Source: Anaerolineaceae bacterium
GTDB lineage: Bacteria > Chloroflexota > Anaerolineae > Anaerolineales > Anaerolineaceae
Assembly (NCBI GenBank): GCA_028714615.1
Contig: JAQTMA010000082.1
Location: forward strand, 1 to 13,180
Length of the DNA stretch: 13,180 bases
Direction: 5' to 3'
Made by a program: the position numbers and the translations under genes. Under the pieces are notes generated by a model. It was not told the DNA's origin and did not search any database. It saw nothing but the letters and a program-made list of their open reading frames with translations. Positions 7,217-13,180 of the stretch are shown piece after piece (the first letter of the stretch is position 1; every line of letters starts with the position of its first letter).

Positions 7217-7978
7217 TTAGCGGCCTAATAATGCCAACATACGCGGGGCCATGCGGACGAATAGGTTACTCAGACTGGGCAGGCTGACGACGAAGGTCAT
7301 CGATAATGCGATCATGGCTACCCCGAGCTTCAGGGGGAGACCCAAGAAAAATACTTGCACCTGGGGAGCGACCCGGGCGAGTAAACCCAGGGTGATATCG
7401 GTCAGGAGCAGCGCTCCCAAGACGGGAAGCGCCATCTGAACGCCAGCGGCTACCAGGCGGGCGAACAGTTCGATCAGACCTTGAGAGGTGAACCCCGGCA
7501 ACGGGCTGTTGACCGGGATGGCGATAAACGTTTTCTGCACCGCGATCAGGAAGGTATGGTGACCGTTTAGAGCAACAAACAACAACATGGCCACCATGAC
7601 AAACAACTGGTCCAACGCGGAACCAGACTCTCCGGAAGCCGGATTGAGGATACGCCCGGCGCCAAAGCCACTGCCCAGTCCCATGACTTCCCCAGCCACC
7701 TGGACGGCGCCAAAGGTGAGCGCCGCGGCAAAGCCAGCCAGGGTTCCAATCAGAAGTTCCTTGCCGATGGCGATGATGAAAACAAAATCAGGGATGACCG
7801 GGGCGGTCGCAACCAGCGGTTGCCAGGGGACGAGGATAGCGCTCAATACCAGGCCTAAACCGATGCGGACCTGGGCAGGGATAGCCTGCCCGCCCAGCAC
7901 CGGCACATAGACCACGATCGCCATGATGCGAGTGAAGGCCAGGAAAAATTGTTGGGCTTGAGCAACCGATACAACCAC
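7217..7978 (-). CDS. fliR: Flagellar export gate protein FliR (GTG start)
   Basis: FliR is the single-copy subunit that closes the FliP/FliQ export gate. Taken from the GTG at 7978, the protein has 253 residues, the normal family size (about 255-260). Recognisable parts are the N-terminal AQAQQFFLAFTRIMA and PVLGGQAIPAQVRIGLGL. They are followed by GEVMGLGSGFGAGRILNP (97-113), LNGHHTFLIAV (137-147) and the C-terminal ARVAPQVQVFFLGLPLKLGV (201-220). Most of the chain is hydrophobic, in about six segments. The frame is open upstream to an ATG at 8095, but the added 39 residues are Ser/Phe/Cys-rich and unlike FliR, so they are probably not translated. Its TAA is separated by 1 bp from the flhB ATG. 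Confidence 0.94.
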   Translation of the reverse strand: MVVSVAQAQQFFLAFTRIMAIVVYVPVLGGQAIPAQVRIGLGLVLSAILVPWQPLVATAPVIPDFVFIIAIGKELLIGTLAGFAAALTFGAVQVAGEVMGLGSGFGAGRILNPASGESGSALDQLFVMVAMLLFVALNGHHTFLIAVQKTFIAIPVNSPLPGFTSQGLIELFARLVAAGVQMALPVLGALLLTDITLGLLARVAPQVQVFFLGLPLKLGVAMIALSMTFVVSLPSLSNLFVRMAPRMLALLGR

Positions 7979-8115
7979 GGAAAATCCTTTTCTGGGTAGG
8001 GTACAGAAACAGGATATCCGGGTCAGGCTCGACTGTCTGTAAAGCGGGGATGAAGCCGAAATAAAGAACGCATAAAAACAGTGAAAAAGGCTCAAGTTTT
8101 CATACGTTTCGCCGA
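7979..8115 (-). other. 137-bp non-coding gap upstream of fliR
   Basis: This is the only gap above 50 bp in the cluster. On the coding strand it is T-rich (runs such as CCTTTTTCACTGTTTTTATG) and has no clear inverted repeat, so no terminator is called. No convincing sigma-70 or sigma-28 promoter pair could be assigned by eye. The minus-strand frame of fliR stays open through it, but the 39 residues that would be added have no FliR character. It could hold an internal promoter for fliR onward, or be a remnant left when the receiver gene was inserted. Confidence 0.5.
7985..7990 (-). promoter_or_regulatory. Ribosome-binding site that fixes the fliR GTG start
   Basis: AAAGGA lies 6 nt before the GTG at 7978. 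The open frame extends to an ATG at 8095, but that region has no comparable site. Starting at the GTG gives a protein of normal FliR length beginning just before its first membrane helix. Confidence 0.75.
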
Positions 8116-8499
8116 TCAGGCTATCTTCAGGATTTTTACGATCTTGCTAGCCATGAGGTCGGCGTCAACCGGGCGTGTCCAGAAATCACCGGCCCCGAGT
8201 TGGATAGCCTGCTGGACAATTTCGGGGAAGGCCATGGCGGAGATGACAATCAGGTGGGAGCGCTTTAGCAAGCCTTCCCCGGCTAAATCCGCCAGCAAGT
8301 CCAAACCATTTTGTTGGGGCAGGAACAGATCGACCAGGAAGAGAGTTGGAGGAGATTGGCGGAGCTGCGCCTCTGCTTCCTCCCCCTGGGCGATGCAGGT
8401 CACGTTCAGCCCCAAGCGCATCAGCACCAGGCGGATCAGGTCGCGTTGCAGTGGATCGGGTTCGAGAAGAAGCGCAGAAAGGGGAGGTGTGGACAACAT
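8116..8499 (-). CDS. CheY-like single-domain receiver protein with atypical active site
   Basis: This 127-residue protein consists of one response-regulator receiver domain and no output domain. The phospho-acceptor is Asp57 (LFLVDLFLP), the Ser/Thr switch residue is Ser87 (VISAMA), and the C-terminal GAGDFWTRPVDADLM matches the GA-x-D-F-x-x-KP-x-D motif, but with Arg109 in place of the invariant lysine. The usual acidic pair is LEPDP, so the second acidic residue that binds magnesium is replaced by Pro14, with Asp15 one place further on. Phosphorylation may therefore be weak or absent. It sits between fliQ and fliR, where cheY is not usually found; in Bacillus cheY lies before fliO. No good ribosome-binding site is seen. 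ATG at 8499 is preferred; a TTG at 8505 would overlap fliQ. It may be a motor or export regulator, but its role is unproven. Confidence 0.88.
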   Translation of the reverse strand: MLSTPPLSALLLEPDPLQRDLIRLVLMRLGLNVTCIAQGEEAEAQLRQSPPTLFLVDLFLPQQNGLDLLADLAGEGLLKRSHLIVISAMAFPEIVQQAIQLGAGDFWTRPVDADLMASKIVKILKIA

Positions 8500-8501
8500 T
8501 T

Positions 8502-8771
8502 TCAATGAATGAAGTTCGGTAAGCTCGTAAACAAATTGGTCGTGAAAGCCAGCAACTGCTGCATCATCCAGGAACCGAGGATGAGGAGCACCGCCCCGAT
8601 ACCCACGATCTTTGGCACAAAGGTCAAAGTTGCCTCATTGATTTGCGTCGCAGCCTGGACCAGGCTGATCAAACACCCGATGACCAGGCTCACCAGCAGC
8701 ACCGGGGCTGCCAGGGTCAGCATTAGGGTCACCGCATTTTGAGCCAAGGATAATATGTAGGTTTCTGTCAT
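8502..8771 (-). CDS. fliQ: Flagellar export gate protein FliQ
   Basis: FliQ is the small two-helix membrane subunit of the flagellar export gate. The 89-residue length is standard. The sequence has the usual helix pair: a first hydrophobic stretch at about 12-36 (ending LVIGCLISLVQAATQINEAT, a conserved FliQ region) and a second at about 53-77 (KIVGIGAVLLILGSWMM). Residues LVQAATQINEATLTFVPK are a near-consensus FliQ loop. An AGGA about 5 nt before the ATG overlaps the fliP stop codon. The next reading frame, the receiver protein, starts 2 bp after its TGA, or overlaps it if a TTG start is used. Confidence 0.95.
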   Translation of the reverse strand: MTETYILSLAQNAVTLMLTLAAPVLLVSLVIGCLISLVQAATQINEATLTFVPKIVGIGAVLLILGSWMMQQLLAFTTNLFTSLPNFIH

Positions 8772-8778
8772 GCGATCC

Positions 8779-9549
8779 TCAGTGGAGGAAACTCAGCGTC
8801 AGGGAGCGGGTGATCAAATACCAGCCGTCCACCATGACGAAGAGCAGTATCTTGAAGGGCAGTGAAACGAGCGAAGGCGGGAGCATCATCATACCCATAG
8901 AGAGCAGCACACTAGAAATGACCAGATCGATGACCAGGAAGGGGATGTAAATGAGGAACCCCATCGTGAAGGCAGTGCGCAGCTCGCTGATGACAAAGGC
9001 GGGAAAGAGTACAACCGTATCGATATCGGCCAGCGTATCCGGGCGGCCTTTTCCGCTCAAGTCCAAGAACAATTGGATGTCTTTCTCTCGGGTTTGAGCG
9101 AACATGAACTGGCGCACCGGCTCAGCCGCCAGTTTAAAGGCAGTGTCCTGATTGATCTGGTTGTGTAAGTACGGCTGGATGGCAGCCTGGTCCACCTGCC
9201 GGTAGACAGGGGCCATGATGAAGAAACTCAACAAAAGCGACAGGCCGATAATCACCTGGTTAGGTGGGATGGTCGGCGTGCCGATGGCGTTGCGAACCAT
9301 AGACAGGACAATGACGATGCGAGTGAAAGACGTGGCCAGGATCAGGATGGCGGGGGCTACTGAGAGAACTGTCAACAAGACGAGCAACTGGACGCCCGTA
9401 GTCACCTGCTGGGGTTGGCCATCCGGCTGAACAGAGAGGGTCACCCCCGGAGCAGCCATCTGGGGGGTGCCTACGCAGCCAGAAAGCGTCAGCGCGGCCA
9501 GGGCGATCATCACCAGAGCGATACATTTCATCCGGGGGAATGACTTCAT
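8779..9549 (-). CDS. fliP: Flagellar export gate protein FliP (with lipobox-like signal peptide)
   Basis: FliP forms the pentameric core of the export gate (FliP5-FliQ4-FliR1). The 256-residue protein has the classical regions: TSFTRIVIVLSMVRNAIGT (73-91), PPNQVIIGLSLLLSFFIMAP (95-114), REKDIQLFLDL, ISELRTAFTMGFLIYIPFLV (187-206) and MGMMMLPP (218-225). FliP proteins commonly carry a cleavable N-terminal signal. Here that signal (MKSFPRMK, then about 15 hydrophobic residues) ends in LSGC with Cys25, which fits a lipoprotein signal peptidase lipobox rather than a signal peptidase I site. The ATG at 9549 overlaps the fliO stop by 4 bp and has only a weak GGG upstream; the in-frame ATG at 9531 would keep the same cysteine. 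Confidence 0.97.
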   Translation of the reverse strand: MKSFPRMKCIALVMIALAALTLSGCVGTPQMAAPGVTLSVQPDGQPQQVTTGVQLLVLLTVLSVAPAILILATSFTRIVIVLSMVRNAIGTPTIPPNQVIIGLSLLLSFFIMAPVYRQVDQAAIQPYLHNQINQDTAFKLAAEPVRQFMFAQTREKDIQLFLDLSGKGRPDTLADIDTVVLFPAFVISELRTAFTMGFLIYIPFLVIDLVISSVLLSMGMMMLPPSLVSLPFKILLFVMVDGWYLITRSLTLSFLH

Positions 9550-10055
9550 GGTTCTACCCGGGTAGCATCCGCTTGAATCTGGCGTACGAGGAGTTGCTCG
9601 AAAGGGATGGCATGTGAGATGGGGGCCGGAATCCCAGCCGCTTCCAGGGGTTGAGATGCATCCGCCAGGAAGGTAATGGATTGGTCGGTGCCCCCGATTA
9701 AGAGCTCCCGTTCACCGATACGAACCAGATAGAGCGCCCGTCGCTGCGACAAATGTACAGTTTCTACGACGCCCACCTTGCGGATGGTGGAGCGACCGCT
9801 GCTTTTCTGCCATTTTCGCAGAACCAGAAAACACCCCAGGATAAGCAGAGTGGCGGCCAACAACCTGGAGAATACCTTGAAAGCAAGCAGCGTAGGGCTC
9901 TCCGCCGGAGCGGGGCTGTCCATCGGGCCGAAACCGGAGACAAGCACCAGGACTACCAGGGAGATACCCCCCACCAGGCTTGAAACCTGAGCCCAGCGAG
10001 GCCAGTGTTTCCAGACCTGCAACCAGCGCTGCAGTTGTTCAGGCGTGACCCGCAT
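9546..10055 (-). CDS. fliO: Flagellar export apparatus protein FliO
   Basis: FliO is a membrane protein that assists assembly of the FliP ring of the flagellar type III export gate. The 169-residue protein has two predicted membrane helices (about 22-42 and 57-83). The cytoplasmic segment that follows has the family pattern VETVHLSQRRALYLVRIGER, then ELLIGGTDQSITFLAD (about 97-132). FliO sequences are poorly conserved, so the position between fliN and fliP carries much of the weight. E. coli FliO has one helix; the extra N-terminal one (Gram-positive FliZ/FliO types often have a signal sequence here) is a mild difference. An AGGGAGG ribosome-binding site lies 6 nt upstream, inside fliN. The stop overlaps the fliP start by 4 bp. 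Confidence 0.87.
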   Translation of the reverse strand: MRVTPEQLQRWLQVWKHWPRWAQVSSLVGGISLVVLVLVSGFGPMDSPAPAESPTLLAFKVFSRLLAATLLILGCFLVLRKWQKSSGRSTIRKVGVVETVHLSQRRALYLVRIGERELLIGGTDQSITFLADASQPLEAAGIPAPISHAIPFEQLLVRQIQADATRVEP

Positions 10056-10375
10056 TACATGCCTCCCTGAGGAGCCGACGCGCCGTTCGTGGCTACCAAC
10101 TCGGTGATGCGCACGGCGAATTTATCCGCGACCACTACCACCTCCCCGCAGGCAAACAATTTTTCATTGACAAAGATATCCACCGGGTCGCCCGCCAGGC
10201 GGTCCAGCTCGATGACGGAACCTGGCTGCAATTCCAGGGCCTGGTGCAACGTCATGCGCGTCCGGCCCAGCTCCACGGATACTTTCAGGGGAATATCCAT
10301 CAATAGATCGATTGACATCTGAGGCTTGCGAGCGGGCAGCTCGGTGTTGATAGTCTGGTTGGGTTGTTCACTCAT
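10055..10375 (-). CDS. fliN: Flagellar motor switch protein FliN
   Basis: FliN completes the C-ring together with FliM and helps dock export chaperones. The 106-residue protein consists of a short polar N-terminus and one SpoA domain at about 20-93, with MSIDLLMDIPLKVSVELG, the LQPGSVIELDR segment and FACGEVVVVADKFAVRI. The length is that of a simple FliN; it lacks the CheC-like phosphatase domain of the FliY form found at this place in Bacillus. The ATG at 10375 has AAAGGA about 7 nt upstream. Its TAA overlaps the next ATG as TAATG, so fliO is probably translated by coupling. Confidence 0.95.
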   Translation of the reverse strand: MSEQPNQTINTELPARKPQMSIDLLMDIPLKVSVELGRTRMTLHQALELQPGSVIELDRLAGDPVDIFVNEKLFACGEVVVVADKFAVRITELVATNGASAPQGGM

Positions 10376-10398
10376 GATGCATCCTTTAATTGTCGCGA

Positions 10399-11439
10399 TT
10401 AATGTTCGGGGCTGCGGATTACGGTGCGTACCTGCGCGGCCAGGTGATTGCCCGATTTACCGATCCCCACCATAAACAGTTTCTGCCCGGCCACCTGCAC
10501 GACCAGGTCCTGATTCACCGGTGTATCAAGGGCGATGACGTCTCCAACGCTCAAGTTAACGATATCGTGCAGTGTTAACTCAGCGGATCCCAAATGCACC
10601 TGAACCGGGAGCTGAATCGGCTTGAGGTTTTGCATGGCCAATTTCCGGGCAACGGGATCCGCGCGTTTCTCTTTGCGCCCGGCCACCCACACATGGGGGT
10701 TCAACAGGTTGGCAATCGGCTTTAGCATCCCGAATGGGATGTAAATGCTCATCATCCCGGTGATGTTCTTGAGGGAAAGCTCAAACGTAAGCAACATTAC
10801 TTTCTCGTTGCCCATGACCATGCCCACCCAATGCTGGTTGGTGGTGCTGTCATCCAGGCTGGGCTCAATGGTGGTCACGCGCCCCCAAGCGCTCTTGATG
10901 TCATTGAGCATATGCTCAATCAACTCCCGAAGCAGCGATTGATCGATGTCGGTCAAGGCGCGAGGAGCTGTCTCCCCTTCAACCTTTCCGCCCAAGCGTT
11001 GCTCCAGGATCATCTGGCCAATATTTGGGCTGATAATCAGAACCAGTTGGCCGGGCAAGGGCGCCAACGAAATGAGGTTGAAAAGTGAGTTGGGAGGGGA
11101 ATCCTTGAGGAAATCGTGGAAACGGCCCTGTTCTGAATGAGCCATGCGCGGACGAAGGTTCGTATTCAGCATGGTGGGGAGTGAGGTGGTCAATCGCTCG
11201 GCGAGATCCTCATGGATCAGCTCGATAGCCCGCATCTGTTCCTTTGAGAAACGGTCTGGCGACCAGAAGTTATACGCAATGACTTCCTTGTCGCCGGACG
11301 GGGTCGCGCCGTTGGCAAGCGCGGGGAGGGGCTGGCCCTTCAGTTCGGCCAGATTGCGTGCGCCCACCCCGGTGGGTTGGTCGCCCTCGCTCGCGCCGTT
11401 CAACAGCGCATCAATTTCCGCTTGGCTCAACATGCTCAT
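10399..11439 (-). CDS. fliM: Flagellar motor switch protein FliM
   Basis: FliM is the C-ring protein that receives phosphorylated CheY and sets rotation direction. The 346-residue protein shows the N-terminal CheY-binding peptide (LSQAEIDALLN, residues 4-14), then a variable linker. The CheC/FliM middle domain runs from about 52 to 255 (YNFWSPDRFSKEQMRAIE; LRPRMAHSEQGRFHDFL), and the C-terminal SpoA domain from about 270 to 342 (LPVQVHLGSAELTLHDI). The start at 11439 has AGGG 6 nt upstream, overlapping the fliL stop codon; an ATG two codons later is possible. It lies 8 bp after fliL and 23 bp before fliN. Full-length with no sign of damage. Confidence 0.97.
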   Translation of the reverse strand: MSMLSQAEIDALLNGASEGDQPTGVGARNLAELKGQPLPALANGATPSGDKEVIAYNFWSPDRFSKEQMRAIELIHEDLAERLTTSLPTMLNTNLRPRMAHSEQGRFHDFLKDSPPNSLFNLISLAPLPGQLVLIISPNIGQMILEQRLGGKVEGETAPRALTDIDQSLLRELIEHMLNDIKSAWGRVTTIEPSLDDSTTNQHWVGMVMGNEKVMLLTFELSLKNITGMMSIYIPFGMLKPIANLLNPHVWVAGRKEKRADPVARKLAMQNLKPIQLPVQVHLGSAELTLHDIVNLSVGDVIALDTPVNQDLVVQVAGQKLFMVGIGKSGNHLAAQVRTVIRSPEH

Positions 11440-11447
11440 GCGAAACC

Positions 11448-12044
11448 CTAATCGATGACGAACTCAGTGAAGTACACCGAAATAACGCGGTATTCATGGA
11501 GGCGCTGGTTAAGTTTATCGCGCAGTTCCAGGCGCAAGGATTCTTTGCCCTCCGAGGTATAGAGCATGTCAAATGTTTTTGTGGAAAGCAAGGTGATGAT
11601 AACGTCATCCACCAGGGGCATCTTGCCGGTGACATCGGTATTGAAGGTGGTCAGCGCTGCCTGCCTGGCCTCCCCTTTCAACTCGGTGAAGCTAGTATCG
11701 GGCGGGGCGAACTCCAGCACGATGGTAATGCGGATGTACTTTTTCCCGGTTGGATCGGCCAGGTTGATGATCTTGGTACCCGAATTGACCATTACCCCTT
11801 CCCCCGCGTTGATTTGCGGAGTGGGCCGAGGAGTCGGGGTCTGGGTGGCAAGCGGCGCTGTCGGCGTAGCCGACGGGGTGGGATAGTGGTACTGCAGGTA
11901 GAAAGGTTTGGGTAGATTGTCCGGGGCAAACATGATGTATGCCGTAGAAAGGCTAACCAGACAAACGGTCAACATGACGGCAATTGCAAGTATTCGCAAG
12001 ACCAGATTGAGGATTTTGTTGAAGTTACCCATGGATGATTGCAT
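11448..12044 (-). CDS. fliL: Flagellar basal body-associated protein FliL with Pro/Thr-rich linker
   Basis: FliL is a single-pass membrane protein that surrounds or stabilises the MotA/MotB stator. This 198-residue copy has a membrane helix at about 14-39 and an unusual low-complexity linker at about 55-78 with repeated TP/PT dipeptides (TPSATPTAP, TQTPTPRPTP). The FliL domain occupies about 85-198 and includes KYIRITIVLEF (102-112), a region of alternating charged helices, and the common FliL ending VYFTEFVID. It is longer than most FliL proteins (roughly 140-180 residues, from general knowledge), mainly because of the linker. The ATG at 12044 is chosen because GAGGG lies about 5 nt upstream; an ATG at 12032 (residue 5) is the alternative. 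Position between motB and fliM is the usual one. Confidence 0.93.
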   Translation of the reverse strand: MQSSMGNFNKILNLVLRILAIAVMLTVCLVSLSTAYIMFAPDNLPKPFYLQYHYPTPSATPTAPLATQTPTPRPTPQINAGEGVMVNSGTKIINLADPTGKKYIRITIVLEFAPPDTSFTELKGEARQAALTTFNTDVTGKMPLVDDVIITLLSTKTFDMLYTSEGKESLRLELRDKLNQRLHEYRVISVYFTEFVID

Positions 12045-12056
12045 GTTTCCCTCGCT

Positions 12057-12845
12057 TTACTGACCCGGGGTATCCAGATGGTTATCGTCGATACCCATCT
12101 TGTTTGTGTCAACCGGGTAAACAATCACAATTTCAGAACGGCTGTTCAAGGCGCGGTGTTCTTCAGTATCATTGGGGAAGATCGGTTCATATTCACCCCG
12201 ACCGGCGATGGTCAACCGGGTGGGCGATACACCGTGCGAAACCAGGTATTCGGCAATGACATTCGCACGAGCTACCGACAGTTCCCAATTATCTTTGTAG
12301 CGCGAATCTTTGGGCGGGGTATTATCCGTGTGCCCGGTGATGCGGAACGAATTATTGATCTGGAGGAGCATCTTGATGATGGTGTCCAACACCGGATACG
12401 CTTCCGCCTGGAGGTCGGCGGAACCAGGCGCATAGACCAGGTGTTCACTGATGGCGATCAAGACACCCTCAATATTGGTTTTCACGCTCACTCCACTTCC
12501 CAAACCACTCGAAGCGAGCATTGCGGTTAATTCCCCCGCGACCTGGGCCGATTCTGGGGGCTTCTGGGGAATGCCCGGGACCTGAATGGGATTAGGCTGA
12601 CCGTCCTGCTGGGTGCCACCTTGCTGATCGATTTTCGAATCGACCACCTGGACGGCTCCCCCGAGCGTGAAGGCTGCTTTAAAACTATCGGACAATAGCT
12701 TGTATTTCTTTACATCCACCTGGCCCATTGAGTACAAAACCACGAACATCACCATCAGCAGGGTGATGAAATCGGAGTACGAGACGAGCCAGCGTTCGCT
12801 GCTCCCCTCGCCTTCTGCTTCTGCGTGGCCGGTTCGGCGGCTCAT
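12057..12845 (-). CDS. motB: Flagellar motor stator protein MotB (OmpA-like peptidoglycan-binding)
   Basis: MotB anchors the stator to peptidoglycan and carries the ion-binding aspartate. The 262-residue protein has a short charged cytoplasmic N-terminus, one membrane helix at about 20-40 with the conserved Asp25 in SYSDFITLL, and a Gln/Pro-rich periplasmic linker (about 70-105). An OmpA/MotB domain follows at about 125-245, with the motifs GHTDN (171-175), NWELSVARA (186-194) and NSRSEIVI (234-241). The start is the ATG overlapping the motA stop; AGGCGG lies just upstream. The sequence around the aspartate (MVMFVVLYSMGQVD) resembles the Gram-positive MotB/MotS group more than E. coli MotB. 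Whether the motor uses protons or sodium cannot be decided from this. A 12-bp gap separates it from fliL. Confidence 0.95.
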   Translation of the reverse strand: MSRRTGHAEAEGEGSSERWLVSYSDFITLLMVMFVVLYSMGQVDVKKYKLLSDSFKAAFTLGGAVQVVDSKIDQQGGTQQDGQPNPIQVPGIPQKPPESAQVAGELTAMLASSGLGSGVSVKTNIEGVLIAISEHLVYAPGSADLQAEAYPVLDTIIKMLLQINNSFRITGHTDNTPPKDSRYKDNWELSVARANVIAEYLVSHGVSPTRLTIAGRGEYEPIFPNDTEEHRALNSRSEIVIVYPVDTNKMGIDDNHLDTPGQ

Positions 12846-13180
12846 CCTTCCGCCTGCACTTCTTTCGGCGCCGCAGCCGGTTTATTCGCCTTATCTTTTT
12901 CTTTCTTTTCCACCCGTCCCGGGGGCAGGTAAGCAGTGAGCTTCTCTCGGACAATGCGTGGATTCTCTCCCGCCTGCAGAGCCAGGATGCCTTCCATTAA
13001 TAAAGTCCGGTAAACCACTTCCTCTTTACTTTTCACCTTAAGTTTCGCTCCCAGGGGCAGGTAAATCAGGTTGGCGATCAGCAGGCCCCACAGAGTCGCC
13101 AGGAATGCACTGGCTATCGAGCGGGCCAGTTTGTTGGGATCGTCAAGCTGTTTCAAGACCCCGATCAGGCCCATCACTGT
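12842..13180 (-). CDS. motA: Flagellar motor stator protein MotA, C-terminal part (5' end outside window)
   Basis: MotA forms the ion-conducting stator ring with MotB in the cytoplasmic membrane and pushes on the rotor. Only the last 112 residues are present. They open with TVMGLIGVL, the usual start of the third membrane segment of MotA/TolQ/ExbB-type proteins, followed by a polar loop (KQLDDPNKLARSIASAF) and the fourth membrane segment ending in NLIYLPLGAKL. The cytoplasmic part that follows (EEVVYRTLLMEGILALQAGENPRIV) is typical of MotA. The last ~25 residues are a Lys/Ala/Pro-rich tail (KKEKDKANKPAAAPKE). A GTG at 13177 is an internal valine, not a start, because the open frame runs out of the window and the N-terminal two helices are missing. 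The TGA overlaps the motB ATG by 4 bp, so the two stator genes are translationally coupled. Confidence 0.95.
   Translation of the reverse strand, partial: TVMGLIGVLKQLDDPNKLARSIASAFLATLWGLLIANLIYLPLGAKLKVKSKEEVVYRTLLMEGILALQAGENPRIVREKLTAYLPPGRVEKKEKDKANKPAAAPKEVQAEG

Noticed and set aside
8039..8064. Sigma-28-like TAAA...GCCGAAAT on the plus strand
   Set aside because: The spacing between the two parts is 11 nt instead of about 15, and it points away from the cluster with no gene downstream.
7979..8095. Upstream extension of fliR to an ATG at 8095
   Set aside because: The added 39 residues do not look like FliR, and the GTG at 7978 has a proper AAAGGA site and gives the normal family length.
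8500..8505. TTG start for the receiver protein at 8505, giving a 4-bp overlap with fliQ
   Set aside because: The ATG two codons later is a better start codon and also places Asp57 at the usual number; neither start has a clear ribosome-binding site, so this is not certain.
1..13180. Transposons, CRISPR repeats, tRNA/rRNA genes or rho-independent terminators
   Set aside because: None could be seen by eye; nearly all of the window is covered by tightly packed flagellar genes.

Overview
The window is one continuous minus-strand flagellar gene cluster, read from position 13180 down to 1. It holds 18 genes, the first and last cut by the window edges. In transcription order they are motA (3' end only), motB, fliL, fliM, fliN, fliO, fliP, fliQ, a single-domain receiver protein, fliR, flhB, flhA, flhF, a small two-helix membrane protein, the flagellar sigma factor fliA/sigD, a small protein with a helix-turn-helix-like C-terminus, flgF and flgG (5' part only). 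No RNA gene, mobile element, CRISPR array or convincing terminator was seen. No plus-strand gene is supported.

Layout: 13180-11448 holds the stator (MotA, MotB) and FliL. 11439-10055 holds the switch/C-ring proteins FliM and FliN. 10055-4054 holds the export gate (FliO, FliP, FliQ, FliR, FlhB, FlhA), interrupted by a CheY-like receiver and the only sizeable gap (about 137 bp, 7979-8115). 4008-1180 holds the assembly/regulatory block: FlhF, an unknown membrane protein, the sigma factor and an unknown protein. 1177-1 holds the rod proteins. Most junctions overlap or are separated by fewer than 25 bp, so the block is probably one operon, or two if the 137-bp gap carries a promoter.

The order resembles the Firmicutes fla/che operon (fliL-fliM-fliY-cheY-fliO-fliP-fliQ-fliR-flhB-flhA-flhF-flhG-che genes-sigD-swrB) but is more compact. 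FliN replaces FliY, the receiver lies between fliQ and fliR, flhG is replaced by a two-helix membrane protein, and cheB/A/W/C/D are absent. The sequence alone does not fix the organism. The Pro/Thr-rich linker in FliL, the GC-rich composition and the Gram-positive-like order are compatible with a flagellated member of Chloroflexota (Anaerolineae-like); this is an inference of modest confidence.

The core machine looks intact and the novelty lies in the accessory parts. The FlhF homologue has lost the arginine of its DTAGR motif and has no FlhG next to it. FliP carries a lipobox-like signal peptide. The receiver protein has degenerate active-site residues. Two small unidentified proteins flank the sigma factor, the second in the position of swrB. 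The sigma factor itself has a roughly 50-residue Pro/Arg-rich tail.
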